Assembly (NCBI GenBank): GCA_015709595.1 | Contig: CP054178.1 | Coordinates: 2,547,205 to 2,611,204 of the forward strand | Length of the DNA: 64,000 nt | Origin: Phycisphaeraceae bacterium | GTDB taxonomy: Bacteria; Planctomycetota; Phycisphaerae; Phycisphaerales; SM1A02 | Direction: 5' to 3' | In this document: in pieces, positions 36,698-44,465 of the stretch | How positions within the stretch are numbered: the stretch's first letter is position 1 | Layout: every line of letters begins with the position of its first letter | Made by a program: the position numbers and the translations under genes | The notes under the pieces: model-generated | Told to the model about the DNA's origin: nothing | Database searches by the model: none | Seen by the model: only the letters and a program-made list of their open reading frames with translations

Positions 36698-37295
36698 ACC
36701 GACGGGCGGATTGCTCGACCACGAGTACGACGGGATCAAGGAGTTCGACAACCCGCTGCCCGGATGGTGGCGATGGCTCTTTGCGCTGTCGATCTTCTTC
36801 TCCATCGGGTACTGGATGTGGTACCACATCGGCATCGGGGCGAGCATCCACGACACCTATCAGCAGCAGGTCGCGTCGTACTGGGAGGAGAACCTGGCGC
36901 GGCTGGGCTGGACGAAGCCCACCAACGAAGCCATCGTGATGCTCAGCCGCAACGAGAGCGTCATGGCCGCTATGGCCGGAATGTTCGAGAGCAACTGCGC
37001 CCAGTGTCATCGGGCGGATTTGGGCGGCAACATCGGCCCGAACCTGACGGACGACGAGTGGAAGAACGTCACCAAGCCGGAGGACATCGTCCGCGTGATC
37101 CGCGACGGGGTGAAGGGCACCGGCATGACCGCGTGGGGTACGCGCTTCCGTGAGCCGCAGATGATGCTGCTGGCGGCCTACATCGTGGCTCAACGGGGCT
37201 CCAACCCACCTAATCCGAAAGCGCCGGAGGGCATGGCGATTGCGCCGTGGGATTCCTTCCTGCCTGCCGATGGCGGAGGCGCCGCGGGGAAATGA
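36687..37295 (+). CDS. ccoP: CcoP-like cbb3 oxidase subunit, monoheme form
   Basis: A 202-residue membrane-anchored cytochrome c. The N-terminus has the CcoP signature DHEYDGIKEFDNPLPGWW and one membrane helix (LFALSIFFSIGYWMWYHIG). A single heme-binding site is present, NCAQCH (Cys104, Cys107, His108), with a likely Met ligand in GTGMTAWG. Classical CcoP has two such sites and about 300 residues. Here the first cytochrome domain has no CxxCH and is reduced to a linker. The protein passes electrons from soluble cytochrome c towards CcoO. Its stop overlaps the ccoG start (ATGA). Confidence 0.93.
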   Translation: MSGKPTGGLLDHEYDGIKEFDNPLPGWWRWLFALSIFFSIGYWMWYHIGIGASIHDTYQQQVASYWEENLARLGWTKPTNEAIVMLSRNESVMAAMAGMFESNCAQCHRADLGGNIGPNLTDDEWKNVTKPEDIVRVIRDGVKGTGMTAWGTRFREPQMMLLAAYIVAQRGSNPPNPKAPEGMAIAPWDSFLPADGGGAAGK

Positions 37296-38848
37296 CCACC
37301 GCCGCACCATCCGAGGCCCCGGAGCGCGTACTTTCGACGCTCAACCGCGACGGCACGCGCCGGTGGCTTGACCCCCGGCTCTCCAAGGGTCGTTTTCTGG
37401 CGCGCCGGCGTGTCGTGGCCTACGTGCTGCTGGTGCTCTACAACGCGCTGCCGTGGATTGAGATCAACGGCAAGCCGGCGATGCTGCTGGACGTGGCGCG
37501 GCGCGAGTTCACGTTCTTCGGAACCACGTTCCTCTCCACCGACACCCTGCTGCTGATGCTGTTCATCGCGGGTGTGTTCGTGCTGGTGTTTCTGCTCACC
37601 GCGCTCTTCGGGCGCGTGTGGTGCGGCTGGGGCTGCCCGCAGACGGTGTACATGGAATTCGTGTTCCGTCCGCTGGAGCGGCTCTGCCTCGGCGCCTCGC
37701 CTGCGGCCCGCAGGCAGAACGCCGGCGCCATGCCGCTGCGCCGGGCGCTGATGTACCTGGCGTACTTCGTCGTTGCGTTCCACCTTGCCAACACGTTTCT
37801 GTCGTATTTCGTGGGAGCAAGGACGGTGTTCCAGTGGTCGCTCGGTTCGCCGCTCAATCATCCTGCGGCGTTTCTGCTGGTGCTGGCGGTGACGGGGCTG
37901 ATCCTCTTCGATTTTGCGTACTTCCGCGAGCAGGTGTGCATCGTGGCCTGCCCGTATGGGCGGCTCCAGTCGGTGATGCTCGACCGCTCCTCGCTCATCA
38001 TTTCGTATGACGAGAAGCGCGGCGAGCCGCGGGGGAAGAAGGGATCGAAGGATCGAGGGAACAAGGGAACGGGGCATCAAGGGATCGAGGGATCGAGGGG
38101 CCAAGGGAGCGAGCCGGGGGCTGGCGACTCCCACCTGTCCTCGCGCTCGGCCCTCCACGCCTCGATGCCTCTTGCCTTGATGCCCGCTCCAACCGGCGAT
38201 TGCATCGACTGCCGCCTGTGCGTTACGACCTGTCCCACCGGCATCGACATCCGCGATGGCTTGCAGATGGAGTGCATCGGCTGTGCCCAGTGCATCGACG
38301 CCTGCGATGCGGTGATGGAGAAGATCGGTCGCCCGCGGGGGCTGATCCGCTACTCATCGCGGGAGGCGATGGAGGCGGGGCGCAAGCACCTGCTGCGCCC
38401 GCGCGTGATTCTGTATCCGGGGCTGCTGCTGGTCATCGCATCTCTCTTCGTGCTGGTGCTGGTCAACCGCGCCCCGGCGGACATCACGCTGCTGCGCGCC
38501 AGTACGCGGCCGTATGTGACGCTGACCGACGGTCGCGTCGTCAACGAAGTGACAGTCAAGATCGTCAACCGCACCGACGAGTTGCGACGGTATGATTTTT
38601 CCATCGAAGACATGGCGGGCGGCGCGATGGAAACAATCACGCCCGTGATCGAGGTTGCGCCGGGGGAGACCGGTCAGGTCGTGCTCTCGATCACGTCGCC
38701 GCGCGGTGTGTTTCAGCGCGGCATGGCGACGGCGACCATCATCATCCGCGATGATGCGGGGTACGAGAAGCGGATGCCTCACCGGCTGCAGGGGCCGTTC
38801 GGCGGGGGAACCAGAGGCGGGTCAGCCGTTTCGGAGAGCGACGAATGA
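37292..38848 (+). CDS. ccoG: CcoG / RdxA-like cbb3 assembly ferredoxin with in-frame repeat insertion
   Basis: A 518-residue membrane iron-sulfur protein. Membrane segments occur at about 33-52, 80-105, 150-172, 190-210 and 370-390. GRVWCGWGCPQTVYME and CIVACPYGRLQS are the NapH-like motifs. Two 4Fe-4S ferredoxin motifs follow (CIDCRLCVTTCPTGIDIRDG and CIGCAQCIDACD), and the C-terminus has an immunoglobulin-like domain. CcoG reduces copper for oxidase assembly. Between the conserved RGEPRG and GDCIDC lie about 53 residues instead of roughly 13. The extra part is encoded by octamer repeats (38033-38112) plus a short non-conserved stretch. Confidence 0.94.
   Translation: MTTAAPSEAPERVLSTLNRDGTRRWLDPRLSKGRFLARRRVVAYVLLVLYNALPWIEINGKPAMLLDVARREFTFFGTTFLSTDTLLLMLFIAGVFVLVFLLTALFGRVWCGWGCPQTVYMEFVFRPLERLCLGASPAARRQNAGAMPLRRALMYLAYFVVAFHLANTFLSYFVGARTVFQWSLGSPLNHPAAFLLVLAVTGLILFDFAYFREQVCIVACPYGRLQSVMLDRSSLIISYDEKRGEPRGKKGSKDRGNKGTGHQGIEGSRGQGSEPGAGDSHLSSRSALHASMPLALMPAPTGDCIDCRLCVTTCPTGIDIRDGLQMECIGCAQCIDACDAVMEKIGRPRGLIRYSSREAMEAGRKHLLRPRVILYPGLLLVIASLFVLVLVNRAPADITLLRASTRPYVTLTDGRVVNEVTVKIVNRTDELRRYDFSIEDMAGGAMETITPVIEVAPGETGQVVLSITSPRGVFQRGMATATIIIRDDAGYEKRMPHRLQGPFGGGTRGGSAVSESDE
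38033..38112. repeat. Ten-unit degenerate octamer tandem repeat inside ccoG
   Basis: Read in eights from 38033: gggaagaa, gggatcga, aggatcga, gggaacaa, gggaacgg, ggcatcaa, gggatcga, gggatcga, ggggccaa, gggagcga. The period is exact over 80 bases, with consensus gggatcga. The unit length is not a multiple of three, so the encoded peptide is not periodic, yet the frame stays open. It encodes a Gly/Lys/Arg-rich linker between the membrane part and the ferredoxin domain of CcoG. Confidence 0.85.
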
Positions 38849-39009
38849 AACGCCGCACGCTGGCCATCCTGTTGCTGGTGCTCATGGTGCTGGTCTTCTT
38901 CGCCGTGGACGCGGCGATGATCGCGATCTCCTCGCGCACAGTGACTGTTTCATCTCCACCCGCGGACGCGGCGCAGATCCGCGTCGTACCGAAGGGGAAC
39001 ACGCGATGA
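38845..39009 (+). CDS. Small single-helix membrane protein in the cbb3 operon (CcoH position)
   Basis: A 54-residue protein. It starts with ATG overlapping the ccoG stop (ATGA at 38845) and its stop overlaps the start of the next gene, so it is tightly coupled on both sides. An N-terminal membrane helix follows two arginines (ILLLVLMVLVFFAVDAAMIAI), and about 25 residues lie outside. Its place is where ccoH/fixH is normally found, but FixH has about 150 residues. It could be a reduced CcoH analogue or a separate small subunit. The overlaps on both sides are the main support that it is real. Confidence 0.65.
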   Translation: MKRRTLAILLLVLMVLVFFAVDAAMIAISSRTVTVSSPPADAAQIRVVPKGNTR

Positions 39010-39809
39010 TCACACTCATCGCAGCCGTCTTCGCGGCGAGCATCGTCGGTTCGCTCCACTGCGCGGGCATGTGCGGCGGCGTGCTGGCCCTGGCCATCGG
39101 CGTGGCCGGGGGTGACGCCACGCCGCGATGGCGATTACAGACCGCCTATCACGCGGGGCGACTGACGACCTATTCAGGACTCGGACTTCTGGCGGGTGCG
39201 ATTGGGTCAACGATGGACCGGGCCACGATCGCCGGCATCGAGCGCCCAGCCGCGATCGTGGCCGGCGCGGTCATGATCGCCTTCGGCGCGATGGCTCTGG
39301 CCCGCGTGTGCGGCCTGCGCGGCTTGCGCGTGCGTTCGGTGTCGGGATGGCCCGCACTGCAACGTGTCATCCGGTACGGCTACGACTTCGCCTTCTCCCG
39401 CTCCGGCCTGCTGCGGGCGGCGACGCTCGGGCTGCTCACCGGTCTGCTGCCCTGCGGCTGGCTCTGGGTGTTCGTCGCGGCGGCGGCGGCTACGGGAGAT
39501 GCGGCGACCGGCGCCATCACCATGGCGGTTTTCTGGTCGGGCACGCTGCCGATCCTGGCCGCGGCGGGGGCAGGCATGCAAGCGCTCGCCGGGCCGTTGC
39601 AACGGCATCTGCCGAAGCTCACGGCGATCGTGCTGATCGCGGTCGGCGCGTGGACGGTGAGCGCCCGGGCGTTCGGACCTTCGATGCTGACGCGCCTGCC
39701 CGGCGATGCTCGTGAGCACGGCATCCATGCGGCGCTGAACCACATCGACTCCATCGACGAATCGGACCTTCCCTGTTGCACCCATGACGACGTTGACGAT
39801 TCCAACTGA
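39006..39809 (+). CDS. SafE/TauE-like (COG2836) membrane protein, probable copper-related cbb3 accessory
   Basis: A 267-residue protein with six predicted membrane segments. It opens with ITLIAAVFAASIVGSLHCAGMCGG, the Cys-containing signature (CAGMCGG) of the COG2836 family, and has a second motif GLLTGLLPCGWLW in the fourth helix. These proteins recur in cbb3 operons next to ccoI and ccoS and are thought to help copper delivery; the transported species is not settled. The C-terminus ends in CCTHDD, a possible metal-binding tail, and overlaps the ccoI start by 26 bases. Confidence 0.85.
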   Translation: MITLIAAVFAASIVGSLHCAGMCGGVLALAIGVAGGDATPRWRLQTAYHAGRLTTYSGLGLLAGAIGSTMDRATIAGIERPAAIVAGAVMIAFGAMALARVCGLRGLRVRSVSGWPALQRVIRYGYDFAFSRSGLLRAATLGLLTGLLPCGWLWVFVAAAAATGDAATGAITMAVFWSGTLPILAAAGAGMQALAGPLQRHLPKLTAIVLIAVGAWTVSARAFGPSMLTRLPGDAREHGIHAALNHIDSIDESDLPCCTHDDVDDSN

Positions 39810-42288
39810 GCGGGGCTGCTTGGTCGCACCGCCCTGTGCGGCCAGGACCGCCTGCACCCACTGTGGTCTGCCCGTCCCCGCCGGGCTGATCGAGTCCGGC
39901 GCGGCGGAACAGTTCTGCTGCGCCGGCTGCCGCACGGTGCATGACATCCTTCACCGAAGTGGCCTGGGGCGTTTCTACGCCGTGCGCCATCGCACGGGCG
40001 CCGCCCCTCGACCGGCGCGACCTTCGAATGGGTCCTTCGCGGGCTTTGATGACCCGGCGTACTTTGCGGCGTCGTGCCGCGCGATCTCACCCGCGCGGTG
40101 CGAGACGGAGTTCTATCTTGAGGGCGTCCACTGCGCCGCCTGTGTGTGGCTGGTGGAGAAACTGCCACGATTGACCCCGGGCGTGATCGAAGCGCGGCTG
40201 GACCTGGGCCGCGGCATGGTCCATCTGGCGTGGGATCCGCGCGTGATCGCGTTGTCGGAGATCGCACGTCGGCTGGACCGGCTCGGCTACGTGCCGCACC
40301 CGGCGCGCGGGCACGCGGCGCGTGAGCGCCATCGCGCCGAGGACCGCCGTCGCATGGTGCGCATCGCCGTGGCGGGAGCCATTGCGGGCAACGTGATGGT
40401 GATCTCCTTCGCGATGTACGGAGCGATGTTCCACGCCATGGAGCAGGAGTTTCTTTCGCTCTTCCGCTGGTCCACGCTGGGTCTGGCGACGGTGAGCGTG
40501 GCGTGGCCCGGGCGCGAGTTCTTCCGCGGCGCGTGGAAAGCCCTGCACGCCCGTACCGTCAACATGGACCTTCCCATCGCCATCGGCCTTTCCGCGGGTC
40601 TGATCGCGGGGGCGGTCAACACCGTGCGCGGCGGCGGCGAGGTCTACTTCGACTCCATCACCGTACTCATTCTGCTGCTGCTTTCCGGGCGATTCCTGCA
40701 GACCCGCCGCCAGCGCGCCGGGTACGAGGCAGTTGAAGCCATGCTGGCGCTCACGCCGTCGACCGCGCGGCGGATTGAGGGCGATGGTCTACGGGAGGTT
40801 CCCATCACTTCCATCGCGCGCGGCGATCGGCTGGAAGTTCGCGCGGGCGATTCCTTCCCGGCGGACGCCGTGGTGCGCGAAGGCGCCTCGAACATCGATC
40901 GCGCGATTCTGACCGGTGAGTCGCGCCCCGTGCCGGCAGGGGTCGGCGACGTGGTTCACGCGGGCACGACCAACCTTGGCGCGCGCCTCGTGGTGGAGGT
41001 GACGGAGACGGGCGAATCCACCCGCATCGGGCGATTGATGCGACTGGTGTCGGAGAGCGCCCATGCGCGGCCGCGCCTGGTGCGGCTGGCGGATCGGGTT
41101 GCGTCGGTGTTCGTGATCGTGGTGCTCACCATCGCGGCGGGCACGGCGGGTGCGTGGATGCTCGTCGATCCCTCACGCGCCCTGGAATGCTCGATGGCGC
41201 TGCTCATTGTCACCTGTCCGTGCGCGCTGGGCATGGCCACACCGCTGGCGGTGGTGGCGTCGCTGGGCCAGGCGGCGCGGCGGGGGATTCTCATCAAGGG
41301 CGGCGACGTGATCGAGCGGCTTGCCTCGCCCGGGCTGGCCGTGCTGGACAAGACCGGAACCGTCACCGCGGGTGAGATGTCTCTTGTGTCGTGGCACGGT
41401 GACGATTCGCTCAAGCCCATCGCCGCGGCGGTCGAGCGGCACTCGGCACACCCGATCGCCAGAGCGATGGTGATGGGGCTGAGGGCGGAGACGTCCGAAC
41501 CGGACGACTCGGTTGAAGTGCTCGCCGTGACTGAAACGACCGGTCGAGGCATGACAGCGATGGTTCGAACCGCGGCCGGAGAGCAGGCCATCCGGATCGG
41601 CAGCCGCGCGTTCGTGACAGATCAGGGCGCACAACCGCCTGCGTTGATCGATCGGGTCGAGCATGACCTGACGATTCGCGCCGTATCGCCGGTGTTCATC
41701 GCGGTGGACGGCGTGGTGCGCGCTGTGGCGGGCGTTGGCGACCCCATCAAGCCGGACGCCGCGGCCGTGGTCGCTGAGCTGCGCCGGCGCGGCTGGCGCG
41801 TGGCGATTCTCTCGGGCGATCACCCGGACGTGGTGAGGGTGGTGGGGGCGTCGATCGGCGTCGAGCCGGGCGACTGTCACGGCGGCGTGTCGCCGGAAGA
41901 CAAGGCCGAATGGATCCGCGAGGCCGCGGCGCAGGGACCGGTGATGATGATCGGCGACGGGGTGAACGACGCCGCCGCGCTCGCCGCCGCCACGGTGGGC
42001 GTGGCGGTGAAGGGCGGCGCGGAAGCCGCGCTTCAGGCGGCTGACGTGTTCATCGCGTCACGTGGGCTGGCCCCGGTGGTGGAGATGCTCGACGGCGCCA
42101 AGCGCGCGCTGCGAGTCATCCGGCGCAACGTGGCGGCGTCGCTGGGATACAACGCCATCGCCACCGCGCTGGCGGTGACAGGCGTCATCAACCCGCTCAT
42201 CGCCGCGATCATGATGCCGATCAGTTCGCTGACGGTTGTGACGCTCTCATTCCGCTCGCGCACGTTTGGAGGGCCGCCATGTCAGTGA
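39784..42288 (+). CDS. ccoI: CcoI-type copper-translocating P1B ATPase
   Basis: An 834-residue metal-exporting P-type ATPase needed to supply copper to cbb3 oxidase. The N-terminus has a four-cysteine module (CTHCGLPVP, then FCCAGC), followed by a degenerate HMA-like domain with GVHCAACVWLVEKL. Membrane helices carry the ion-binding CPC motif (Cys478-Pro-Cys480). The phosphorylated Asp522 is in DKTGT. TGES and GDGVNDAAAL complete the catalytic machinery. Length and N-terminal Cys-rich extension are typical of CcoI/FixI. It sits between the SafE-like gene and ccoS, overlapping both. Confidence 0.96.
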   Translation: MTTLTIPTERGCLVAPPCAARTACTHCGLPVPAGLIESGAAEQFCCAGCRTVHDILHRSGLGRFYAVRHRTGAAPRPARPSNGSFAGFDDPAYFAASCRAISPARCETEFYLEGVHCAACVWLVEKLPRLTPGVIEARLDLGRGMVHLAWDPRVIALSEIARRLDRLGYVPHPARGHAARERHRAEDRRRMVRIAVAGAIAGNVMVISFAMYGAMFHAMEQEFLSLFRWSTLGLATVSVAWPGREFFRGAWKALHARTVNMDLPIAIGLSAGLIAGAVNTVRGGGEVYFDSITVLILLLLSGRFLQTRRQRAGYEAVEAMLALTPSTARRIEGDGLREVPITSIARGDRLEVRAGDSFPADAVVREGASNIDRAILTGESRPVPAGVGDVVHAGTTNLGARLVVEVTETGESTRIGRLMRLVSESAHARPRLVRLADRVASVFVIVVLTIAAGTAGAWMLVDPSRALECSMALLIVTCPCALGMATPLAVVASLGQAARRGILIKGGDVIERLASPGLAVLDKTGTVTAGEMSLVSWHGDDSLKPIAAAVERHSAHPIARAMVMGLRAETSEPDDSVEVLAVTETTGRGMTAMVRTAAGEQAIRIGSRAFVTDQGAQPPALIDRVEHDLTIRAVSPVFIAVDGVVRAVAGVGDPIKPDAAAVVAELRRRGWRVAILSGDHPDVVRVVGASIGVEPGDCHGGVSPEDKAEWIREAAAQGPVMMIGDGVNDAAALAAATVGVAVKGGAEAALQAADVFIASRGLAPVVEMLDGAKRALRVIRRNVAASLGYNAIATALAVTGVINPLIAAIMMPISSLTVVTLSFRSRTFGGPPCQ

Positions 42289-42419
42289 TCTACGTGGTCT
42301 TCGGACTCGGTCTGCTAGTGGTGGCTGCGGCGATCGCCGCGTTCATCTGGGCGGCCAAGTCGGGTCAGTATGACGACCTCGATACGCCGTCGGTGCGGAT
42401 GATCGTGGATGATGAGTGA
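42279..42419 (+). CDS. ccoS: CcoS, cbb3 oxidase maturation protein
   Basis: A 46-residue protein with one membrane helix: MSVIYVVFGLGLLVVAAAIAAFIWAAKSGQYDDLDTPSVRM. The helix, the conserved W-A/S-x-K-S-G-Q-Y/F-D-D-L-x-x-P pattern and the place after ccoI identify CcoS, required for heme and copper insertion into the oxidase. The start overlaps the ccoI stop by ten bases. It closes the cbb3 operon. Confidence 0.93.
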   Translation: MSVIYVVFGLGLLVVAAAIAAFIWAAKSGQYDDLDTPSVRMIVDDE

Positions 42420-42578
42420 TGCAAGCCCCGCTGGGAGAGAGAGGGGTTACGCTGTCTCATACCTTGACGGCATGGAGGAACGCAGCCATCCTTCTGGCCG
42501 TGCCGATGATCCGCACATCCGGGTTGACGAAACGCGACGGTCTTCGCGTCGGCATCGTCCGAGTTGACCTGACGGTGG

Positions 42579-42845
42579 ATGTTAACCGGATCGACGTTCG
42601 GCCGCGCCATGGCCGCAGTGTTCGGCGTGGCGGCGGCGTCGTTCCTGCTCAACTTCATCGCCGGTCTGTGGGAGCCGGCCAGGCAGTTCCGGTTCCTGGG
42701 ATTGATGGAGTACTACCGCCCGGCGATCATCATCCGCGACGGGGCGTTCCCAGTGCGGGACATGGCGGTGCTGACCGCTTGGGGTCTGATTTGCTGGATC
42801 GTCGGGCTGCAGATCACACAATCGCGGAGCGTTTGTACGACGTGA
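42579..42845 (+). pseudogene. Remnant of an ABC-2 type transporter permease (C-terminal end)
   Basis: An 88-residue open frame that reads like the last two membrane helices of an ABC-2 permease: FGVAAASFLLNFIAGLWEPA, then FLGLMEYYRPAIIIRDGAF and VLTAWGLICWIVGLQI, ending in a short basic tail. The pattern of a helix, LEYYRP and a final helix is common at permease C-termini. Nothing matching the N-terminal part or an ATPase partner is found upstream: an in-frame stop lies at 42570, and 42420-42570 reads as nothing recognisable in any frame. Most likely a truncated relic left by a deletion or insertion at this boundary. Confidence 0.55.
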
Positions 42846-42916
42846 GCGGCTCGAATCGTCGCAAGTCGTTGGCTGAATGGGGTTTGCGATATTCTTGAGA
42901 AAGCACCAGTCAGAAC

Positions 42917-42946
42917 TTGACACGGGGGAGCGGGGGGAGGTAGATT
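42917..42946 (+). promoter_or_regulatory. Sigma70-like promoter of the Cys-rich peptide gene
   Basis: A perfect TTGACA (42917-42922) and TAGATT (42941-42946) are separated by 18 bases. Transcription from about 42953 would give a short leader containing gaggggag, a strong Shine-Dalgarno, seven bases before the GTG start at 42968. This consensus-like layout differs from the leaderless elements elsewhere in the window. Confidence 0.55.
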
Positions 42947-42967
42947 GATCCTGAGGGGAGAGCTACC

Positions 42968-43264
42968 GTGACGACCAAACTGATTCTTGGACTCTTGACC
43001 TTCGCTCTGGGGTTCCTGGCGACGGCCGTTGTCGCAACGCCTGCCAACCATTCCTCGCTTGATCCATCCTGTCCTGAGTGGTGTTGCTACTGTTTGCAGA
43101 ACGAGGGCGGAACGACGTGCAAGAATTCCAACTTGCAGAAGTGCGTCACCTGCTGTGCCCGGTTGGCCGCATGCAATCCCTACATGTCAGCGTGTCAGGC
43201 GTTGTGCTTTGACGATTGGACATGTGCGCCAGCCCCCGCCGGTTGCGGATGTACATTCATGTGA
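42968..43264 (+). CDS. Secreted cysteine-rich small protein (14 Cys)
   Basis: A 98-residue protein I do not recognise. A signal peptide (LILGLLTFALGFLATAVVA) precedes about 74 mature residues with 14 cysteines, including WCCYC, TCC, and a CGC near the end. The even number suggests up to seven disulfides or a metal cluster. Start is GTG 42968 after a good Shine-Dalgarno. Base composition here is visibly lower in GC than in the flanking genes. The gene is followed after 16 bases by another secreted protein. The role is unknown; a secreted structural, toxin-like or metal-binding peptide are all possible. Confidence 0.65.
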   Translation: MTTKLILGLLTFALGFLATAVVATPANHSSLDPSCPEWCCYCLQNEGGTTCKNSNLQKCVTCCARLAACNPYMSACQALCFDDWTCAPAPAGCGCTFM

Positions 43265-43280
43265 TCGAGAGGAAGCGATC

Positions 43281-44441
43281 ATGCGAAGCCACTTCGTGAC
43301 CATCACCATCGCACTCGCTGCGATGGCTTCTGGAATTGCAGCCGCGTCACTTCTACGGGCAAGTCCCGATCCGCCCGCAACCGGGACGGAGATTGACTAT
43401 CGTTCGTACTTCCCACCGGGGCTCGAACCTGACGTCTCGACCCAGGTGAACGCCCGTCTCAACATCCAGATGGACTTGCTGGAGAACGTCGACGGAGTTG
43501 ATCGAGGTCGAGCCATTGAGGCGCTGCGCGACACGGTGTTGGATGACGCAAACCATGAGCAGTTGCGGCTATATACGCTCACAATCATCGGGACGCTCAT
43601 TAGTGATGGCGATCTTAGCGCCGACGAGATCAAGCCGTTGGCCCAGACCTTTCTTGATGTTGTGCATCAAACAGAGATGCCATCCACGCCCTCGATGCGA
43701 GCGGCTGCGCGGGCGAGCATGATTGGGACCGAACTGTTCGTGTTTCAGGAGTTCCTGGCGGCAATTGATAGAGTCGAATCGGACCCTGAGGTGCTCGCCT
43801 ACTTCCTGCAGTTCGACATTGTCCCATCATGGCTCAAGTCGGAACCGAAAGGAGTCGGCAAAGCCGGCAATACCGCGCTGCCCGACGAGAAGGAGGAGGT
43901 CGCACCGCGTCGAATCGTCCCCACCGCCGAGTTCGGGTCGATCGAGTGGCGGTACACACTCGAGAAGCCAAGTGATGATGCCGCTTGGGCCAACCCTGCT
44001 TTCGACGACTCGAAATGGCTGACCGGCAAGGCGGGATTCGGCACGTCCAACACGCCAAGCGCCAAGGTGGGCACCGAGTGGACCGCCGAATCCATCTGGC
44101 TGCGCCATCACTTCAAGATCGACTCGCTGCCCGAGCATCCTCTCCGGCTTCGGTTCCACCACAACGATGACGCCGAAGTGTTCATCAACGGCGCGCGCAT
44201 CGTCGAGTTGAAGGGGCGCACGAAGTGGTACAAGGAAATCGAGTTCCCGAAGGAAGCACGCGAAGCGCTCGTCAAGGGTGAAAACGTGCTGGCCGTGACG
44301 TGCAGGAACCTGGGCGGCCCTCAGTACATCGACGTGGGGATTATCGAGGTCGTGCCGGCACCCAAGGATGAGGCGAAGGAAGCCGGCAAGCAGGCCGAGT
44401 CTGCCACGGGAACATCGCCCGATGCGCCGAAGGGCAAGTAG
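43281..44441 (+). CDS. Exported protein with C-terminal galactose-binding-like jelly roll
   Basis: A 386-residue protein from ATG 43281 (GAGGAA upstream). A signal peptide (ITIALAAMASGIAAAS) is followed by a helical region (about 55-180) with no recognised family, a linker, and a jelly-roll domain (about 215-360): WRYTLEKPSDDAAWANPAFDD, SIWLRHHFKIDSL, LRLRFHHNDDAEVFINGARIVEL. That pattern is the galactose-binding-like domain found at the ends of GH2 glycosidases and in many planctomycete exported proteins. The tail is rich in Ala, Lys and Pro. The first half has lower GC than its neighbours. It probably belongs with the Cys-rich peptide. Function unknown. Confidence 0.65.
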   Translation: MRSHFVTITIALAAMASGIAAASLLRASPDPPATGTEIDYRSYFPPGLEPDVSTQVNARLNIQMDLLENVDGVDRGRAIEALRDTVLDDANHEQLRLYTLTIIGTLISDGDLSADEIKPLAQTFLDVVHQTEMPSTPSMRAAARASMIGTELFVFQEFLAAIDRVESDPEVLAYFLQFDIVPSWLKSEPKGVGKAGNTALPDEKEEVAPRRIVPTAEFGSIEWRYTLEKPSDDAAWANPAFDDSKWLTGKAGFGTSNTPSAKVGTEWTAESIWLRHHFKIDSLPEHPLRLRFHHNDDAEVFINGARIVELKGRTKWYKEIEFPKEAREALVKGENVLAVTCRNLGGPQYIDVGIIEVVPAPKDEAKEAGKQAESATGTSPDAPKGK

Positions 44442-44465
44442 CCAGCCCCAGCGGTTTGCGGACCA

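Noticed and set aside
38033-38112. CRISPR-like array in ccoG
   Set aside because: Units are eight bases with no spacers; it is a simple tandem repeat within a coding frame.
42420-42578. Possible further coding remnant upstream of the permease fragment (a minus-strand stretch reading VNPDVRIIGTARRMAAF)
   Set aside because: Too short to assign, with stops on either side; I could not link it to any family.
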